From Diaphorobacter ruginosibacter (lineage in GTDB: Bacteria; Pseudomonadota; Gammaproteobacteria; Burkholderiales; Burkholderiaceae_C): a stretch of 64,000 bases of DNA. This document shows, in pieces, positions 45,947 through 54,533 of the stretch (position 1 is the first letter of the stretch; each line of letters begins with the position of its first letter). The notes under the pieces were generated by a model, which made no database searches, was not told the origin of the DNA, and saw only the letters and a list, made by a program, of their open reading frames with translations. The position numbers and the translations under genes were made by a program. The stretch lies in assembly GCF_014395975.1 (NCBI RefSeq), contig NZ_CP060714.1:2604001-2668000 (forward strand), in the 5' to 3' direction.

Positions 45947-46908
45947 TCAATGGCGTTTGTCAGTGATGAATTTGCCGTCCTGCGCGCCCGCGCCCTTCTG
46001 GCGGCGGGTATTGCCATCGATGCCTCCATCGATGGCCCACTCGGCAAATACCGTGGGGCCGGGCTCGAACTCGCGCGGCTGCCATTGCTCCGTGAGCTGG
46101 TCTTCGTCGGCGTAGTACTCGACCAGCGCACCGGCCGGGTTCTTGAAGTACCAGAAGTACGCCGACGACACGGGATGGCGCCCCGGCCCGAGTTGCGTGT
46201 CCCAGCCGCGGCGCGAGATATGCATGCCGCCGCCGAAGACTTCATGGATGTCGCGCACGGTGAAGGCCACATGGTTCAGGCCCGCATCGCGTGCGGGACG
46301 CTGCAGCAGGAAGATGTCGTGGTGCCCCCGTTGGCCGCGCAGCGCATGAAGGCGCCACGGCCGGGGTAGCGATCCGATGTCTCGAAGTCGAAGTGCTCGT
46401 GGTAGAAGCGCTCGCAAGCGTCCACGTCCTTCACGAAGAACACCACGTGGCCGACCTCCACGGGCTCTGCACGGTCGTAGGCCGGGCTGGCGGCATCGAT
46501 GCGCCCCTTGCGGCTCCACGTGTTGTACTCGGCGCTGGGCAGTTCGACGTCGCGCTTACGCGTGACCTGAAAGCGCACCGACAGGCCATTCGGGTCGGTG
46601 CAGCCGATGCGGCCATCCGCCTGGGCGAAGCCCGGCAGACCCTGTATGCGCCCCGCATACTTCGCGAGATCCGCCGCGGTCTCCACGCCCCACACCACCT
46701 CGCGCAGCGTCGGCCCCTCCTCGATCGCGGCGGGCAGGCCGGGCTTGTCGGCATCGGCAACGATGACGCGGCAGCCATTGAGGGTTTCGAACACCAGTTC
46801 GTCGGGCTGCTCGCCCACCAGTTTCAGGCCCCAGTCCAGGAAGAACTCGCGGCACCTGGGCAGGTCCTGCGCGCCGTAGGTGATTTCGTCAATGCCAAGA
46901 ACGCTCAT
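45947..46908 (-). pseudogene. Frameshifted VOC-family extradiol dioxygenase-like gene
   Basis: The gene is split by a one-base frameshift at 46324-46329 in a run of five C (+ strand). Starting at 46908 the first frame gives MSVLGIDEITYGAQDLPRC and reaches AFMRCAANGG; the neighbouring frame then carries the continuation (HHDIFLLQRPARDAGLNHVAFTV to the stop at 45947). Read together they form a type I extradiol dioxygenase-like protein of about 320 residues with two metal histidines (VGHVVFF and LNHVAF) and the ligand Glu (LVEYYAD). In the genome it is a pseudogene unless the run is a sequencing error. It lies in the ring-cleavage position of the cluster. Confidence 0.8.
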
Positions 46909-46920
46909 GATTCGATTCCT

Positions 46921-48411
46921 TCAGTTCGCCCAGGGGATGGGCTGCTCGTTCGTGCCCCAGTACATGCTCTTCTGCTCCATGTACTGCTGGATTCCCAGGC
47001 GCCCCTTCTCGCGGCCCAGGCCGCTGTCGCGCCAGCCGCCGAACGGCGTGGAGATGGAGAATTGCTTGTAGGTGTTGATCCACACGGTGCCCGCCTGCAC
47101 GGCGCGCCCGATGCGCCATGCCTTGCGGTAGTCACCGGTCCAGATGCCTGCGGCCAGTGCGTAGATGCTGTCGTTGGCCTGCGCGAGCAGGTCGTCTTCG
47201 CTGTCGAAAGGCATGGCGACCAGCACGGGGCCGAAGATTTCCTCCTGGCTGATCGTGGCGCGGTTGGTCAGGCCTTCGATGATGGTGGGCAGGTAGTAGT
47301 TGCCCTTGTCGAGGCCGCTGCCTTCGGGGCGCTTTCCGCCGGTGCGCAGCCGGCCGCCTTCGGCAAGACCCGTGGCCACGTAGCGCTCGATGGACTCGCG
47401 GTGCCGGGGCGTGATCAGCGGTCCCATCTGCGTGCGCTCGTCGCTGGGATCGCCCACGCGCAGGGCCTGCGCCTTTTCGGCCAGGCGGTCCATGAACTCG
47501 TCGTAGCGCGAGCGCGCCACGAAGAGGCGCGAGCCTGCGATGCACGACTCACCCGAAGAGCTGAAGATGCCGTAGAGCACACCGTTGACGGCATGGTCGA
47601 TGTCCGCATCTTCGAGCACCATGGTGGCGGACTTGCCGCCCAGCTCCATCGACACCGGCATCATCTTGTCCGCAGCGATGCGGGCAATGTGCTTGCCGGT
47701 GCTGGTGCCGCCCGTGAAGGAGACGCGGCGCACCAGCGGGTGTCGCGTGATCGCATCGCCGATCACGGAGCCACGGCCCGGCAGCACGCTGATCATGCCG
47801 CGCGGCACGCCCGCCTCTTCGCAGATGGCGGCCAGCTCCAGCGCCATGAGCGGCGTGACTTCGGCAGGTTTCACGACCACGGCACAGCCGGCAGCCAGCG
47901 CGGGGGCGAGCTTCTGCGCCTCGCTTGCGATGGGCGAATTCCATGGCGTGATCGCCGCGACCACGCCCATGGGCTCATGCACGCTCATGGTGAAGTAGGC
48001 GCCGCGTGAAGGCGTGAGCTCCTCTTCCATGGTTTCCAGGGCGCTGCCGAAGTACTGGAAAGTACCGGCCGCGCTTGCCACCAGTGCGCGGGTTTCGCTG
48101 ATCGGCTTGCCGTTGTCCAGGCGCTGGCGCTGCGCGAGCGGCTCGGCCCGCTCACGAATGAGCTGGGCGACACGGAACAGCACATGGGCGCGTTCGTGCG
48201 GCTTTCTCTGCGCCCAGCCGCTGGTGCGAAACGCATGGTCGGCCGCCTCGATGGCCTCGTTCACGTCGTCAAGGCTGGGGGCGCGCAGGCGCGCCACCAC
48301 TTCCTGCGTGGCGGGGTACAGCGTCTGCGACTCGTCGCCGCGCCCCAGGCGGCGCTCGGCACCGATCATGATCGGAAGCAGTTGATCGCTTTCAGTGATC
48401 AGAAAACTCAT
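46921..48411 (-). CDS. Aldehyde dehydrogenase (NAD(P)-dependent)
   Basis: A 496-residue ALDH. The cofactor-binding region has ITPWNSPIA and VVVKPAEVTP; the catalytic Glu is in MELGGKS and the nucleophile Cys in GESCIAGSR. C-terminal NTYKQFSISTPFGGWRDSGLGREKG is typical of semialdehyde/betaine-type ALDHs. It would oxidise an aldehyde made in ring cleavage or by the adjacent ThDP enzyme. AGGAG precedes the ATG. It is 12 bases downstream of the VOC gene start and in the same operon. Confidence 0.93.
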   Translation of the reverse strand: MSFLITESDQLLPIMIGAERRLGRGDESQTLYPATQEVVARLRAPSLDDVNEAIEAADHAFRTSGWAQRKPHERAHVLFRVAQLIRERAEPLAQRQRLDNGKPISETRALVASAAGTFQYFGSALETMEEELTPSRGAYFTMSVHEPMGVVAAITPWNSPIASEAQKLAPALAAGCAVVVKPAEVTPLMALELAAICEEAGVPRGMISVLPGRGSVIGDAITRHPLVRRVSFTGGTSTGKHIARIAADKMMPVSMELGGKSATMVLEDADIDHAVNGVLYGIFSSSGESCIAGSRLFVARSRYDEFMDRLAEKAQALRVGDPSDERTQMGPLITPRHRESIERYVATGLAEGGRLRTGGKRPEGSGLDKGNYYLPTIIEGLTNRATISQEEIFGPVLVAMPFDSEDDLLAQANDSIYALAAGIWTGDYRKAWRIGRAVQAGTVWINTYKQFSISTPFGGWRDSGLGREKGRLGIQQYMEQKSMYWGTNEQPIPWAN

Positions 48412-48434
48412 GCTCTTGCTCCTTGGTGCGCCTG

Positions 48435-50099
48435 TCAGGAAACGACCTTGGTCGGCGGGCCTGCGAATGCCGTCTTGAAGGTGCCGATGGCGGGCATGTC
48501 GATCTCGACGAGGAACGGACCATTGCTGTCCAGCGCGCGCCGGAGCACGTCGCCGACCTGGCTCAGGTCGCTGACCTTTTCATGTGCAAGCGCGATCGAC
48601 TTGCACAGCTGCGCGTAGTCCGGCGTGTGCAGGTCGACATAGCAGCGGCGGCCGCCGTATTGCGCGTCCTGGATGTTCTGGATCACGCCGTACTTGCGGT
48701 CGTTCATCAGCACATACACGACGGGCGCCTTTTCCTGCACCGCGCAGGCGAGCTCGCCCAGGTTGAGAATGAAGCCGCCATCGCCCGACAGCGCAACCGT
48801 CTTGCGGCTCCTGTCATGCGTGGCCGTGCCGATGGCCGCGCCAATGCCCATGGCCAGGCCCTGGCCGATGCCGCCGCCAAGCGCGTGCACGCCGGCCTGC
48901 GCATCGAATACGCGCAGTTCACGATTGCCCCAGGTGCTGTTGGAGACCGTGACGTCGCGCACCCAGTTGAAGTTGCGCCCGGCAGCCTGCTGAATGGCCT
49001 GCACGAGCTGTCCATAGGGGCCGAGTCCGTCGATCAACGACTTGCGCGCTTCCTGGTGGGCCGCATCCAGATCGGCCGCGAATGCCGGGTCGACCTTCAT
49101 CCGTCCTTCGAGCGCATCGGCCAGCGCGTCGAGCGCCAGCGCGGAGTCCGCACAGACAAAGCCCTGCGTTTCATAGCCGCGGCCGTCTGCGGCGGGATCT
49201 GCATCGATACGGAACAAAGGACGCGGCAACTTGAGCTGATATTTCAGCGTCTCGTTGCCGCGCAGACGCGATCCCACCACCAGCATGGCATCGCAGGTCT
49301 GATAAAAGTTTTCGACGGGCTTGTGCAGGTTGTACGAGCCGAGAGAACGCGCGTCATCCTCGGGAACGATGCCCCGGCCCTGCGTGCTGGTCACGACGCC
49401 GAAGCCCATGTCCATCAGGCGCTTCACCGCCTTGCCCGCCCGGCGCGCACCGCCTCCCAGCCACAGCAGCGGACGCCTGGCGCCGGCAAGCTGGTTGGCC
49501 AGGTCGGCAATGGCTTCCTTGTCCACCTGCACCTGCGGCACATGCAGCGGTGCCCAGTCCGTGGGCTCGTCGATCAGCGCGGCCTGGATGTCGATCGGGA
49601 TCTCCACGCTCACAGGGCCGCTCGGTGCGGTCAGCGCAATCTGCACGGCCTTCTTGATGACGGGCAGCGCGGTCTGCACGCTGCGCACGCGAAAGGCGGC
49701 CTTCGAGACGGCCTTGAGCATGGAAAGCTGGTCGGGCGCCTCGTGGATGTACGCCAGGTCCTGATCCAGGTAGGGGGTCTCGATCTGGCCTGTGAGATGC
49801 AGCAGCGGCGTCCCTGCAGTGAGCGCTTCGACCATGCCGCCCGCGGCGTTGCCCGCGGCGGTGCCGGTGCTGGTGATCGACACGCCCAGGCTTGCCGTGG
49901 AACGCGCGAACGAATCGGCCATGTTGGTCGCACCGGCCTCGCCGCGCGCCATCACGAAGCGGATCTTGCCGTACTCGTGGATCGCGTCCAGGATTGGCAT
50001 GTTATGGATCGAGATCACTCCGAATGCAGCCCGCACGTCGCAGTGCTCGAGAAATTTGGCGATGGCTGCGCCGACTGTGATTTGGGATTGCTTAGGCAT
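48435..50099 (-). CDS. Thiamine diphosphate-dependent enzyme (acetolactate synthase/decarboxylase-like)
   Basis: A 554-residue ThDP enzyme with the three-domain architecture of pyruvate decarboxylase-type enzymes. The N-terminal part has the catalytic Glu region (VMARGEAGATNMADSFAR). The C-terminal ThDP motif is GDGGFILNLGELACA ... VLMNDRKYG. It could decarboxylate a 2-oxo acid to the aldehyde used by the adjacent ALDH, as benzoylformate decarboxylase does; alternatively it joins two units as acetolactate synthase does. The start (50099) overlaps the stop of the SDR gene by eight bases. Confidence 0.9.
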   Translation of the reverse strand: MPKQSQITVGAAIAKFLEHCDVRAAFGVISIHNMPILDAIHEYGKIRFVMARGEAGATNMADSFARSTASLGVSITSTGTAAGNAAGGMVEALTAGTPLLHLTGQIETPYLDQDLAYIHEAPDQLSMLKAVSKAAFRVRSVQTALPVIKKAVQIALTAPSGPVSVEIPIDIQAALIDEPTDWAPLHVPQVQVDKEAIADLANQLAGARRPLLWLGGGARRAGKAVKRLMDMGFGVVTSTQGRGIVPEDDARSLGSYNLHKPVENFYQTCDAMLVVGSRLRGNETLKYQLKLPRPLFRIDADPAADGRGYETQGFVCADSALALDALADALEGRMKVDPAFAADLDAAHQEARKSLIDGLGPYGQLVQAIQQAAGRNFNWVRDVTVSNSTWGNRELRVFDAQAGVHALGGGIGQGLAMGIGAAIGTATHDRSRKTVALSGDGGFILNLGELACAVQEKAPVVYVLMNDRKYGVIQNIQDAQYGGRRCYVDLHTPDYAQLCKSIALAHEKVSDLSQVGDVLRRALDSNGPFLVEIDMPAIGTFKTAFAGPPTKVVS

Positions 50100-50892
50100 G
50101 GCGGGAAAGACCTCCAGAAACGTCGATATGGCTGCCAGTTGTGTAGGAAGACATGGGGGTGGCAAGGAAAACGATGGCGCGCGCGGCTTCGGCCGGGTGG
50201 CCGAGCCGGCCAAGAGGAATGGACTTCTTCGCGGCAAGCGCACCACTCCACTGCTCCCAGCTCTGGCTTCTGTCCTCGCGGGCCTCGAAACGGCGGCGCC
50301 ATTGGCCCGACTCGATCAGGCCGACCAGGATGCCGTTGACGCGGACTCCCTTGGGGGCGAACTCGGTCGCCATCGAACGCACCAGGTTCTTGATGCCCGC
50401 ACGCGCTGCCGAGGTCGCCACCATGTGCGGCTCGGGCTGCGAAGCAAGCAGGGAGTTCACGCAGACGATGGCGCCGCTGCCGCTCGCCTCGAGCTGCGGC
50501 AGACAGGCCCGCGTGGGGTTGAGGATGGAGAAGAACTTCAGGTGCAGCTCCTCCGTCCAGGCCTCATCCGTGGTGTCCGCGAACGTGGACACCCGGCCCT
50601 GGCCCGCGTTGTTCACCAGGATGGAGATCCGGCCCAGGGCCTTCTCGGTCTCGGCGGCGAACTGCGCCATCTCCGCGGCCTCGAGCACGTCGCAAGTGCG
50701 TGCGAACAGGCGTTCACGTGCCTGCGGAACCTGCGCGTGCAGATGATTCACGGCTTCCGCCAGTCGGGACTGGCTGCGCCCGCAGATGGCCACGCGCGCG
50801 CCCTGCTCCAGCAGCAACTCTGCGGTTGCCAGGCCGATGCCGGAGGTGCCTCCCGTGACGACAGCCGTGGCATCCAGTGGGATTTCACGCAT
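50092..50892 (-). CDS. Short-chain dehydrogenase/reductase-like protein, lacking catalytic Tyr and Lys
   Basis: A 266-residue SDR. The NAD-binding motif TGGTSGIG and structural NNAG are normal, and Ser147 is in place. The active-site Tyr-xxx-Lys position reads Thr160-SAA-Arg164 (HMVATSAARAG), so both the Tyr and the Lys of classical SDRs are replaced. The Rossmann fold is probably intact, but standard hydride-transfer chemistry is doubtful. It overlaps the neighbouring genes at both ends by eight bases (stop 50092, start 50892), implying translational coupling. Confidence 0.88.
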   Translation of the reverse strand: MREIPLDATAVVTGGTSGIGLATAELLLEQGARVAICGRSQSRLAEAVNHLHAQVPQARERLFARTCDVLEAAEMAQFAAETEKALGRISILVNNAGQGRVSTFADTTDEAWTEELHLKFFSILNPTRACLPQLEASGSGAIVCVNSLLASQPEPHMVATSAARAGIKNLVRSMATEFAPKGVRVNGILVGLIESGQWRRRFEAREDRSQSWEQWSGALAAKKSIPLGRLGHPAEAARAIVFLATPMSSYTTGSHIDVSGGLSRHA

Positions 50893-51745
50893 GCTTGACT
50901 CCTGTGCGCCCCGTGGGCGCGGAAAAAACGGGCAGCCGGTAGTCGGCGCGGTAGTTCAGCCGCGTCGACAATTCGGCGGCCGCGGTACAGACACTGGAAA
51001 TCAGCGCCTCGGTATCGGCGCCGTCCATGCTGGGAGTGGAGAACGTGGAGCCCAGCGTGGCCACCACGCGCTCGCTGGCGTCAAAGACAGGGGCCGCCAC
51101 GGTGGAGATCGACTTTTCGTAGAAGCCTTCGCTGAAGACATAGCCGCGCCGACGATCCGCATCCACGAGCGAGAAGAGCGCATCCACGCTGGTGGGTGTC
51201 GCTGGCGAGAAGCTCTGCAGGCTCTCCCGTCCGTACAGTCCTTCCAGTTCGGCGTGCGACAGATCCGAGAGCAGCACCCGGCCAAATGCCGTGGCGTGCG
51301 CCGGCAGGCGCGTTCCGACACGCACCGAGCTCGTGAGGGGCGTGGGCGGCGTCACCTTGGCAACGTACACCACCGACCGGCCGTCACGCACCACGATGTT
51401 GCATGGCACCTTGAGCTCGTTGCACAGCCCCTGGATGACGGGCTGGCCCAGTTCCGTGAGATCCATCGACGCCAGAAACTCGAAACCCAGCCGCAGCACG
51501 GAAAGCCCGAGCCGGTAGTCCTTGCTTCCCTCTCCCGCCGGTTGCAGATACCCCATGGCCTCCAGCGTGTTCAGCAGGCGGAACACCGTTGCGCGCGGCA
51601 GCCCGAGGCGGCGCGCCAGCTCGGGCGCGCCCAGCGTCGTGTTGCCACGGCCGAATTCCTGCAGTACGCACAGGCCCCTCTCCAATGCGGGAACCATGTA
51701 CTTCTCGGATTCGACCGGGTCGCCGGCGTGTGGATGCTGGTGCAT
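50885..51745 (-). CDS. IclR-family transcriptional regulator (first of two)
   Basis: A 286-residue IclR protein. The N-terminal winged helix shows YMVPALERGLCVLQEFGRG, then APELARRLGLPRATVFRLLNTLEAMGYLQ; the C-terminal GAF-like effector domain contains VRVGTRLPAHATAFGRVLLSDL and RGYVFSEGFYEKSIS. It overlaps the SDR-like gene by eight bases and follows a cupin gene. It probably controls the catabolic genes. A later Met (MVPALERG) is an alternative start. Confidence 0.9.
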   Translation of the reverse strand: MHQHPHAGDPVESEKYMVPALERGLCVLQEFGRGNTTLGAPELARRLGLPRATVFRLLNTLEAMGYLQPAGEGSKDYRLGLSVLRLGFEFLASMDLTELGQPVIQGLCNELKVPCNIVVRDGRSVVYVAKVTPPTPLTSSVRVGTRLPAHATAFGRVLLSDLSHAELEGLYGRESLQSFSPATPTSVDALFSLVDADRRRGYVFSEGFYEKSISTVAAPVFDASERVVATLGSTFSTPSMDGADTEALISSVCTAAAELSTRLNYRADYRLPVFSAPTGRTGVKHA

Positions 51746-51756
51746 GGGGCGTCCGT

Positions 51757-52271
51757 TCAGCGCTTGATGCTGGCGAGCGGATGGTCGGCCGGATAGGTCG
51801 GCGTGATCGGCTTCTTCGCACCCAGCATCACGCACATCAGGGCGTCCTCGTCCCCGATGTTGATCTCCTCGCGATACACCCCGGGCGGCACCGAGACCAC
51901 ATCGCGGTCCGTCAGGATCGTCTCGAAGCGCTCCCCATCCTTCTCCAGCACCAGCTTGAGCTTGCCCCGGATCAGGAAGAACACTTCCTCCACGTCCGTG
52001 TGCAGGTGCGAGGGGCCTTCGTTGCCCGCCGGAATCACCATCGTGGAGAACGTGAAGTGCTCGGCCGCAATCGTGTTGCTGTCCGCCGCAACCCCCGTGC
52101 CGCCCGTGCCGATGTAGCGCATCTGGCCACGGCGGTACTTCGGATCGAAGTCCGCCTGGAACTTCAGTGCGTCGAAGTCGTACTTGCGCGTGGAAAACCG
52201 CGCTACCCGCGACTCCATCCATTGACCGAAGCTCGCTCCCTCCGGCCTGTCCCAGCTGCGGGGCTCCGATG
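51757..52271 (-). repeat. Direct repeat, copy 1 (cupin gene body)
   Basis: 515 bases match 57100-57614 in the same orientation, with one mismatch seen (52171 G against 57514 A; both GAC and GAT code for Asp). The match begins exactly at the stop codon and ends at codon 8. Confidence 0.85.
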
Positions 52272-52293
52272 ATTGCTGTGCTGCATTGCTCAT
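51757..52293 (-). CDS. Cupin-domain protein, copy 1
   Basis: A 178-residue single-domain cupin. The metal-binding motif is HLHTDVEE (H-x-H-x4-E), followed by VFFLIRGKLKLVLEKDG and VSVPPGVYREEINIG. The function is unclear: could be a small dioxygenase, isomerase or decarboxylase acting on an aromatic cleavage product, or a binding protein. From its stop to codon ~8 it is almost identical in DNA to the second copy at 57100-57636 (one mismatch in 515 bases). AAGGAGCGAACG precedes the ATG. Confidence 0.88.
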   Translation of the reverse strand: MSNAAQQSSEPRSWDRPEGASFGQWMESRVARFSTRKYDFDALKFQADFDPKYRRGQMRYIGTGGTGVAADSNTIAAEHFTFSTMVIPAGNEGPSHLHTDVEEVFFLIRGKLKLVLEKDGERFETILTDRDVVSVPPGVYREEINIGDEDALMCVMLGAKKPITPTYPADHPLASIKR

Positions 52294-52309
52294 GGACGTT
52301 CGCTCCTTT

Positions 52310-53086
52310 TCAATTCATGACAAAACCGCCGTTGACGGCGAGTACCTGGCCCGTGACGAAACGGGCACCATCGGACATGGCATAGACCGCTGCCCCGCTC
52401 ACGTCCTCGGGTGTCTGCTGGCGCTGCAGGGCACGCTGGTCCACATAAAGCTGATGGCGCGCCTCGGGCACGTATTGCGTCGCCTCCACCAGCACCAGGC
52501 CGGGAGCGATGGCGTTCACCGTGATGTTGTCCGGCCCCATCTCGCGGGCCATGGAACGGGTCATGGCCATCACCGCGCCCTTGCTGGCTACGTAGGCCAT
52601 GAGGTTCGGGGCGCCCCACATCGCCGTGTCGGAGGCCAGATTCACCACTGCGCCCCGCCCGCTCTCGCGCAATGCGGCGCGACAGGCCTTGGTCATGAGC
52701 CAGACCCCGCGCACGTTCACGGTCATCACCTGGTCCCATTTGTCGATCGCGATGTCGTCCATCCCCTTGCCGCCGGAGTCGGTGACGGCGGCGTTGTTGA
52801 GCAGGCCGTCCAGCCCGCCCAGCGTTTTGACCACATCGTCCGCACAGCGCTCGATGGCCTCGGGGCTGGATACATCCACTTCAAAGCCCGATGCATCAAA
52901 GCCGCGCTCGCGCAGTTGGCGAACCGATGCGTCCAGTTGCTCACGGCGCAGATCCGCGAGCGCAACACGTGCGCCCTGGCGGCACATGGCCTCGGCAAAT
53001 GCGAATCCCAGGCCGCGCGCGGCGCCGGTGACGAGGATGCGGCGCCCTGCGAGCAACGGGCTGGATTGGATGGTGTCAGCGGGCAT
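52310..53086 (-). CDS. Short-chain dehydrogenase/reductase (classical)
   Basis: A 258-residue SDR with a glycine-rich NAD motif (TGAARGLG), NNAA structural motif, Ser in NLASDTAMW and YVASK active-site Tyr/Lys, then APGLVLVEATQ. All catalytic residues are present, unlike the other SDR in the cluster. It could dehydrogenate a cis-dihydrodiol or hydroxy acid. AGGAG precedes the ATG. It is the first gene of the unit that ends with the MFS gene and sits under a 15-base motif shared with the second cupin promoter. Confidence 0.92.
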   Translation of the reverse strand: MPADTIQSSPLLAGRRILVTGAARGLGFAFAEAMCRQGARVALADLRREQLDASVRQLRERGFDASGFEVDVSSPEAIERCADDVVKTLGGLDGLLNNAAVTDSGGKGMDDIAIDKWDQVMTVNVRGVWLMTKACRAALRESGRGAVVNLASDTAMWGAPNLMAYVASKGAVMAMTRSMAREMGPDNITVNAIAPGLVLVEATQYVPEARHQLYVDQRALQRQQTPEDVSGAAVYAMSDGARFVTGQVLAVNGGFVMN

Positions 53087-53105
53087 TCTGTTGAACTCCT
53101 AACGT

Positions 53106-53120
53106 TTCACTAATGAATCA
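53106..53120. promoter_or_regulatory. Candidate regulator site upstream of the SDR-led operon
   Basis: TTCACTAATGAATCA occurs here and again, as part of a perfect palindrome, at 57691-57705 upstream of the second cupin gene. It is about 20 bases upstream of the SDR ATG. An IclR protein from the cluster is the natural candidate to bind it; not shown. Confidence 0.55.
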
Positions 53121-53149
53121 TTGATTGACTCTTGAAACAACGAGGGCAG

Positions 53150-53475
53150 TTTAAAAGCCAACTTGATCGAGGTCATACAGTGTTTTCCCTAGTTCCGATG
53201 AACGAAGCCTTGCCCGGCGTTCAACGGGTGTAGGCCATGGCTTTTGCAACGCACGAGCGCCTCCCTTCGGCCTGCGACAAGCGCGCCGTTCCAGAATGTG
53301 CGAGGGATTCAAAAAGGGGACCGGGGAAGCGGATTGCGGCGCCATGCCGCGCGGAGCCGATGGTCCAGCCACGGCTCCGCAGTCAGGGTGACAGCCAGCG
53401 CGGCAAGCAATGCAGCGGCTGCGACCTGGGGCAAGCCTGGCGGAGTTCTGCTTCCGAACCCGCCAGGCGGCGGCG
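53150..53475. other. Gap without a supported gene
   Basis: This stretch upstream of the SDR promoter and downstream of the next Bug gene has short open frames only. On the minus strand near 53309-53470 a hydrophobic segment (VAAAALLAALAVTLTAEPWL) followed by basic residues resembles the tail of a membrane protein, but no start or ribosome site supports it. It may be a gene remnant or chance. Confidence 0.35.
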
Positions 53476-54465
53476 TCACTGCGCCTGGATGTGGTGGCTC
53501 TTGATGATGCCTGCCCACATGTCGGTTTCCCTGCGGATCAGGTCACCGAACGCATCGCCCTTCACGACCCACGGGCTCAGCCCCTGGGTCTTGAGTTGCT
53601 GCTGCACCTTGGGGTTGTTCAGGATGCCCTCCACATCCTTTTGCAACTGCGCAACCACGGGCGCGGGGGTCTTTTTCGGCACCAGCACGCCGTACCACGA
53701 CGAGAGCGCGACACCATTCACCCCAGACTCGGCAAGCGTCGGCACATTGGGCAGGAATGGCGAGCGCGCGGCATCCGTTACCGCCAGCGCTCGCAATTTC
53801 CCTGTCTGGATATGAGGCAACACCGTGGGCAGGTTGCTGACCATCATCGGCACCGTGCCGCCCAGTACGTCGTTCAGCCCTTGTGTCGACCCCTTGTAGG
53901 CCACATGCAGTATGTCGGCACCGCTCTGGTCCTTGATGAGCTCACCCGCCAGGTGCAGGCTGGAGCCCACGCCGGGCGAGGCATAGCTGATGGTGCCCGG
54001 CTTGGACTTGGACAGCGCGATCAGCTCCTTCATGTTCTGCACCGGCACCGAGGGGTTCACCACAACGACATTGGCGGTTCGGGCCATGGAGACAACAGGC
54101 GCGAAATCACCGAATACGCTGTAGTCCAGCTTGGGCATCAGGGTCGGGTTGATCGTGAGATTGCCCTGCGGAACGACCAGCAACGTGTGCCCATCCGGCT
54201 TCGCACGCTTGACCAGGTCGATCCCGATATTGCCGTTCGCGCCCGGACGGTTGTCCACGATGGCGGGCTGCTTGTGCAACTCGTTCAGCCCCGTGGAGAG
54301 AATGCGGGCCAGCGCGTCGGCCGGTCCGCCCGGCGAGAACGGCACGACCACGGTGAACTGGCCGCTGCCAAGCGACTCCTGCGCATGGGCCGAAGAAAAA
54401 CCGAAAGGCAGCGCGGAGCAGGCGGCCAGCGCGATGCAGGTCTTGAAAAAGCGAGAGCGTTGCAT
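53476..54465 (-). CDS. Bug/TctC-family periplasmic binding protein
   Basis: A 329-residue exported receptor with a signal peptide (MQRSRFFKTCIALAACSALPF, cleavage near SSAHA). Family blocks FTVVVPFSPGGPAD, VDNRPGANGNIG, AKPDGHTLLV and HVAYKGSTQGLND. It is the last gene of the unit starting at the second cupin. No TctAB partner is present. Confidence 0.92.
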   Translation of the reverse strand: MQRSRFFKTCIALAACSALPFGFSSAHAQESLGSGQFTVVVPFSPGGPADALARILSTGLNELHKQPAIVDNRPGANGNIGIDLVKRAKPDGHTLLVVPQGNLTINPTLMPKLDYSVFGDFAPVVSMARTANVVVVNPSVPVQNMKELIALSKSKPGTISYASPGVGSSLHLAGELIKDQSGADILHVAYKGSTQGLNDVLGGTVPMMVSNLPTVLPHIQTGKLRALAVTDAARSPFLPNVPTLAESGVNGVALSSWYGVLVPKKTPAPVVAQLQKDVEGILNNPKVQQQLKTQGLSPWVVKGDAFGDLIRRETDMWAGIIKSHHIQAQ

Positions 54466-54533
54466 GATCAATGAAAACTCGTGGGTTTGTTGTAGTGGCC
54501 GGGGACATAGCGCGTGAGGCGCACGGGGGGCGC

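Noticed and set aside
46276..46519. Two overlapping reading frames read as two separate VOC genes
   Set aside because: Conserved sequence switches frame once, at the C run; one frameshifted gene explains both.
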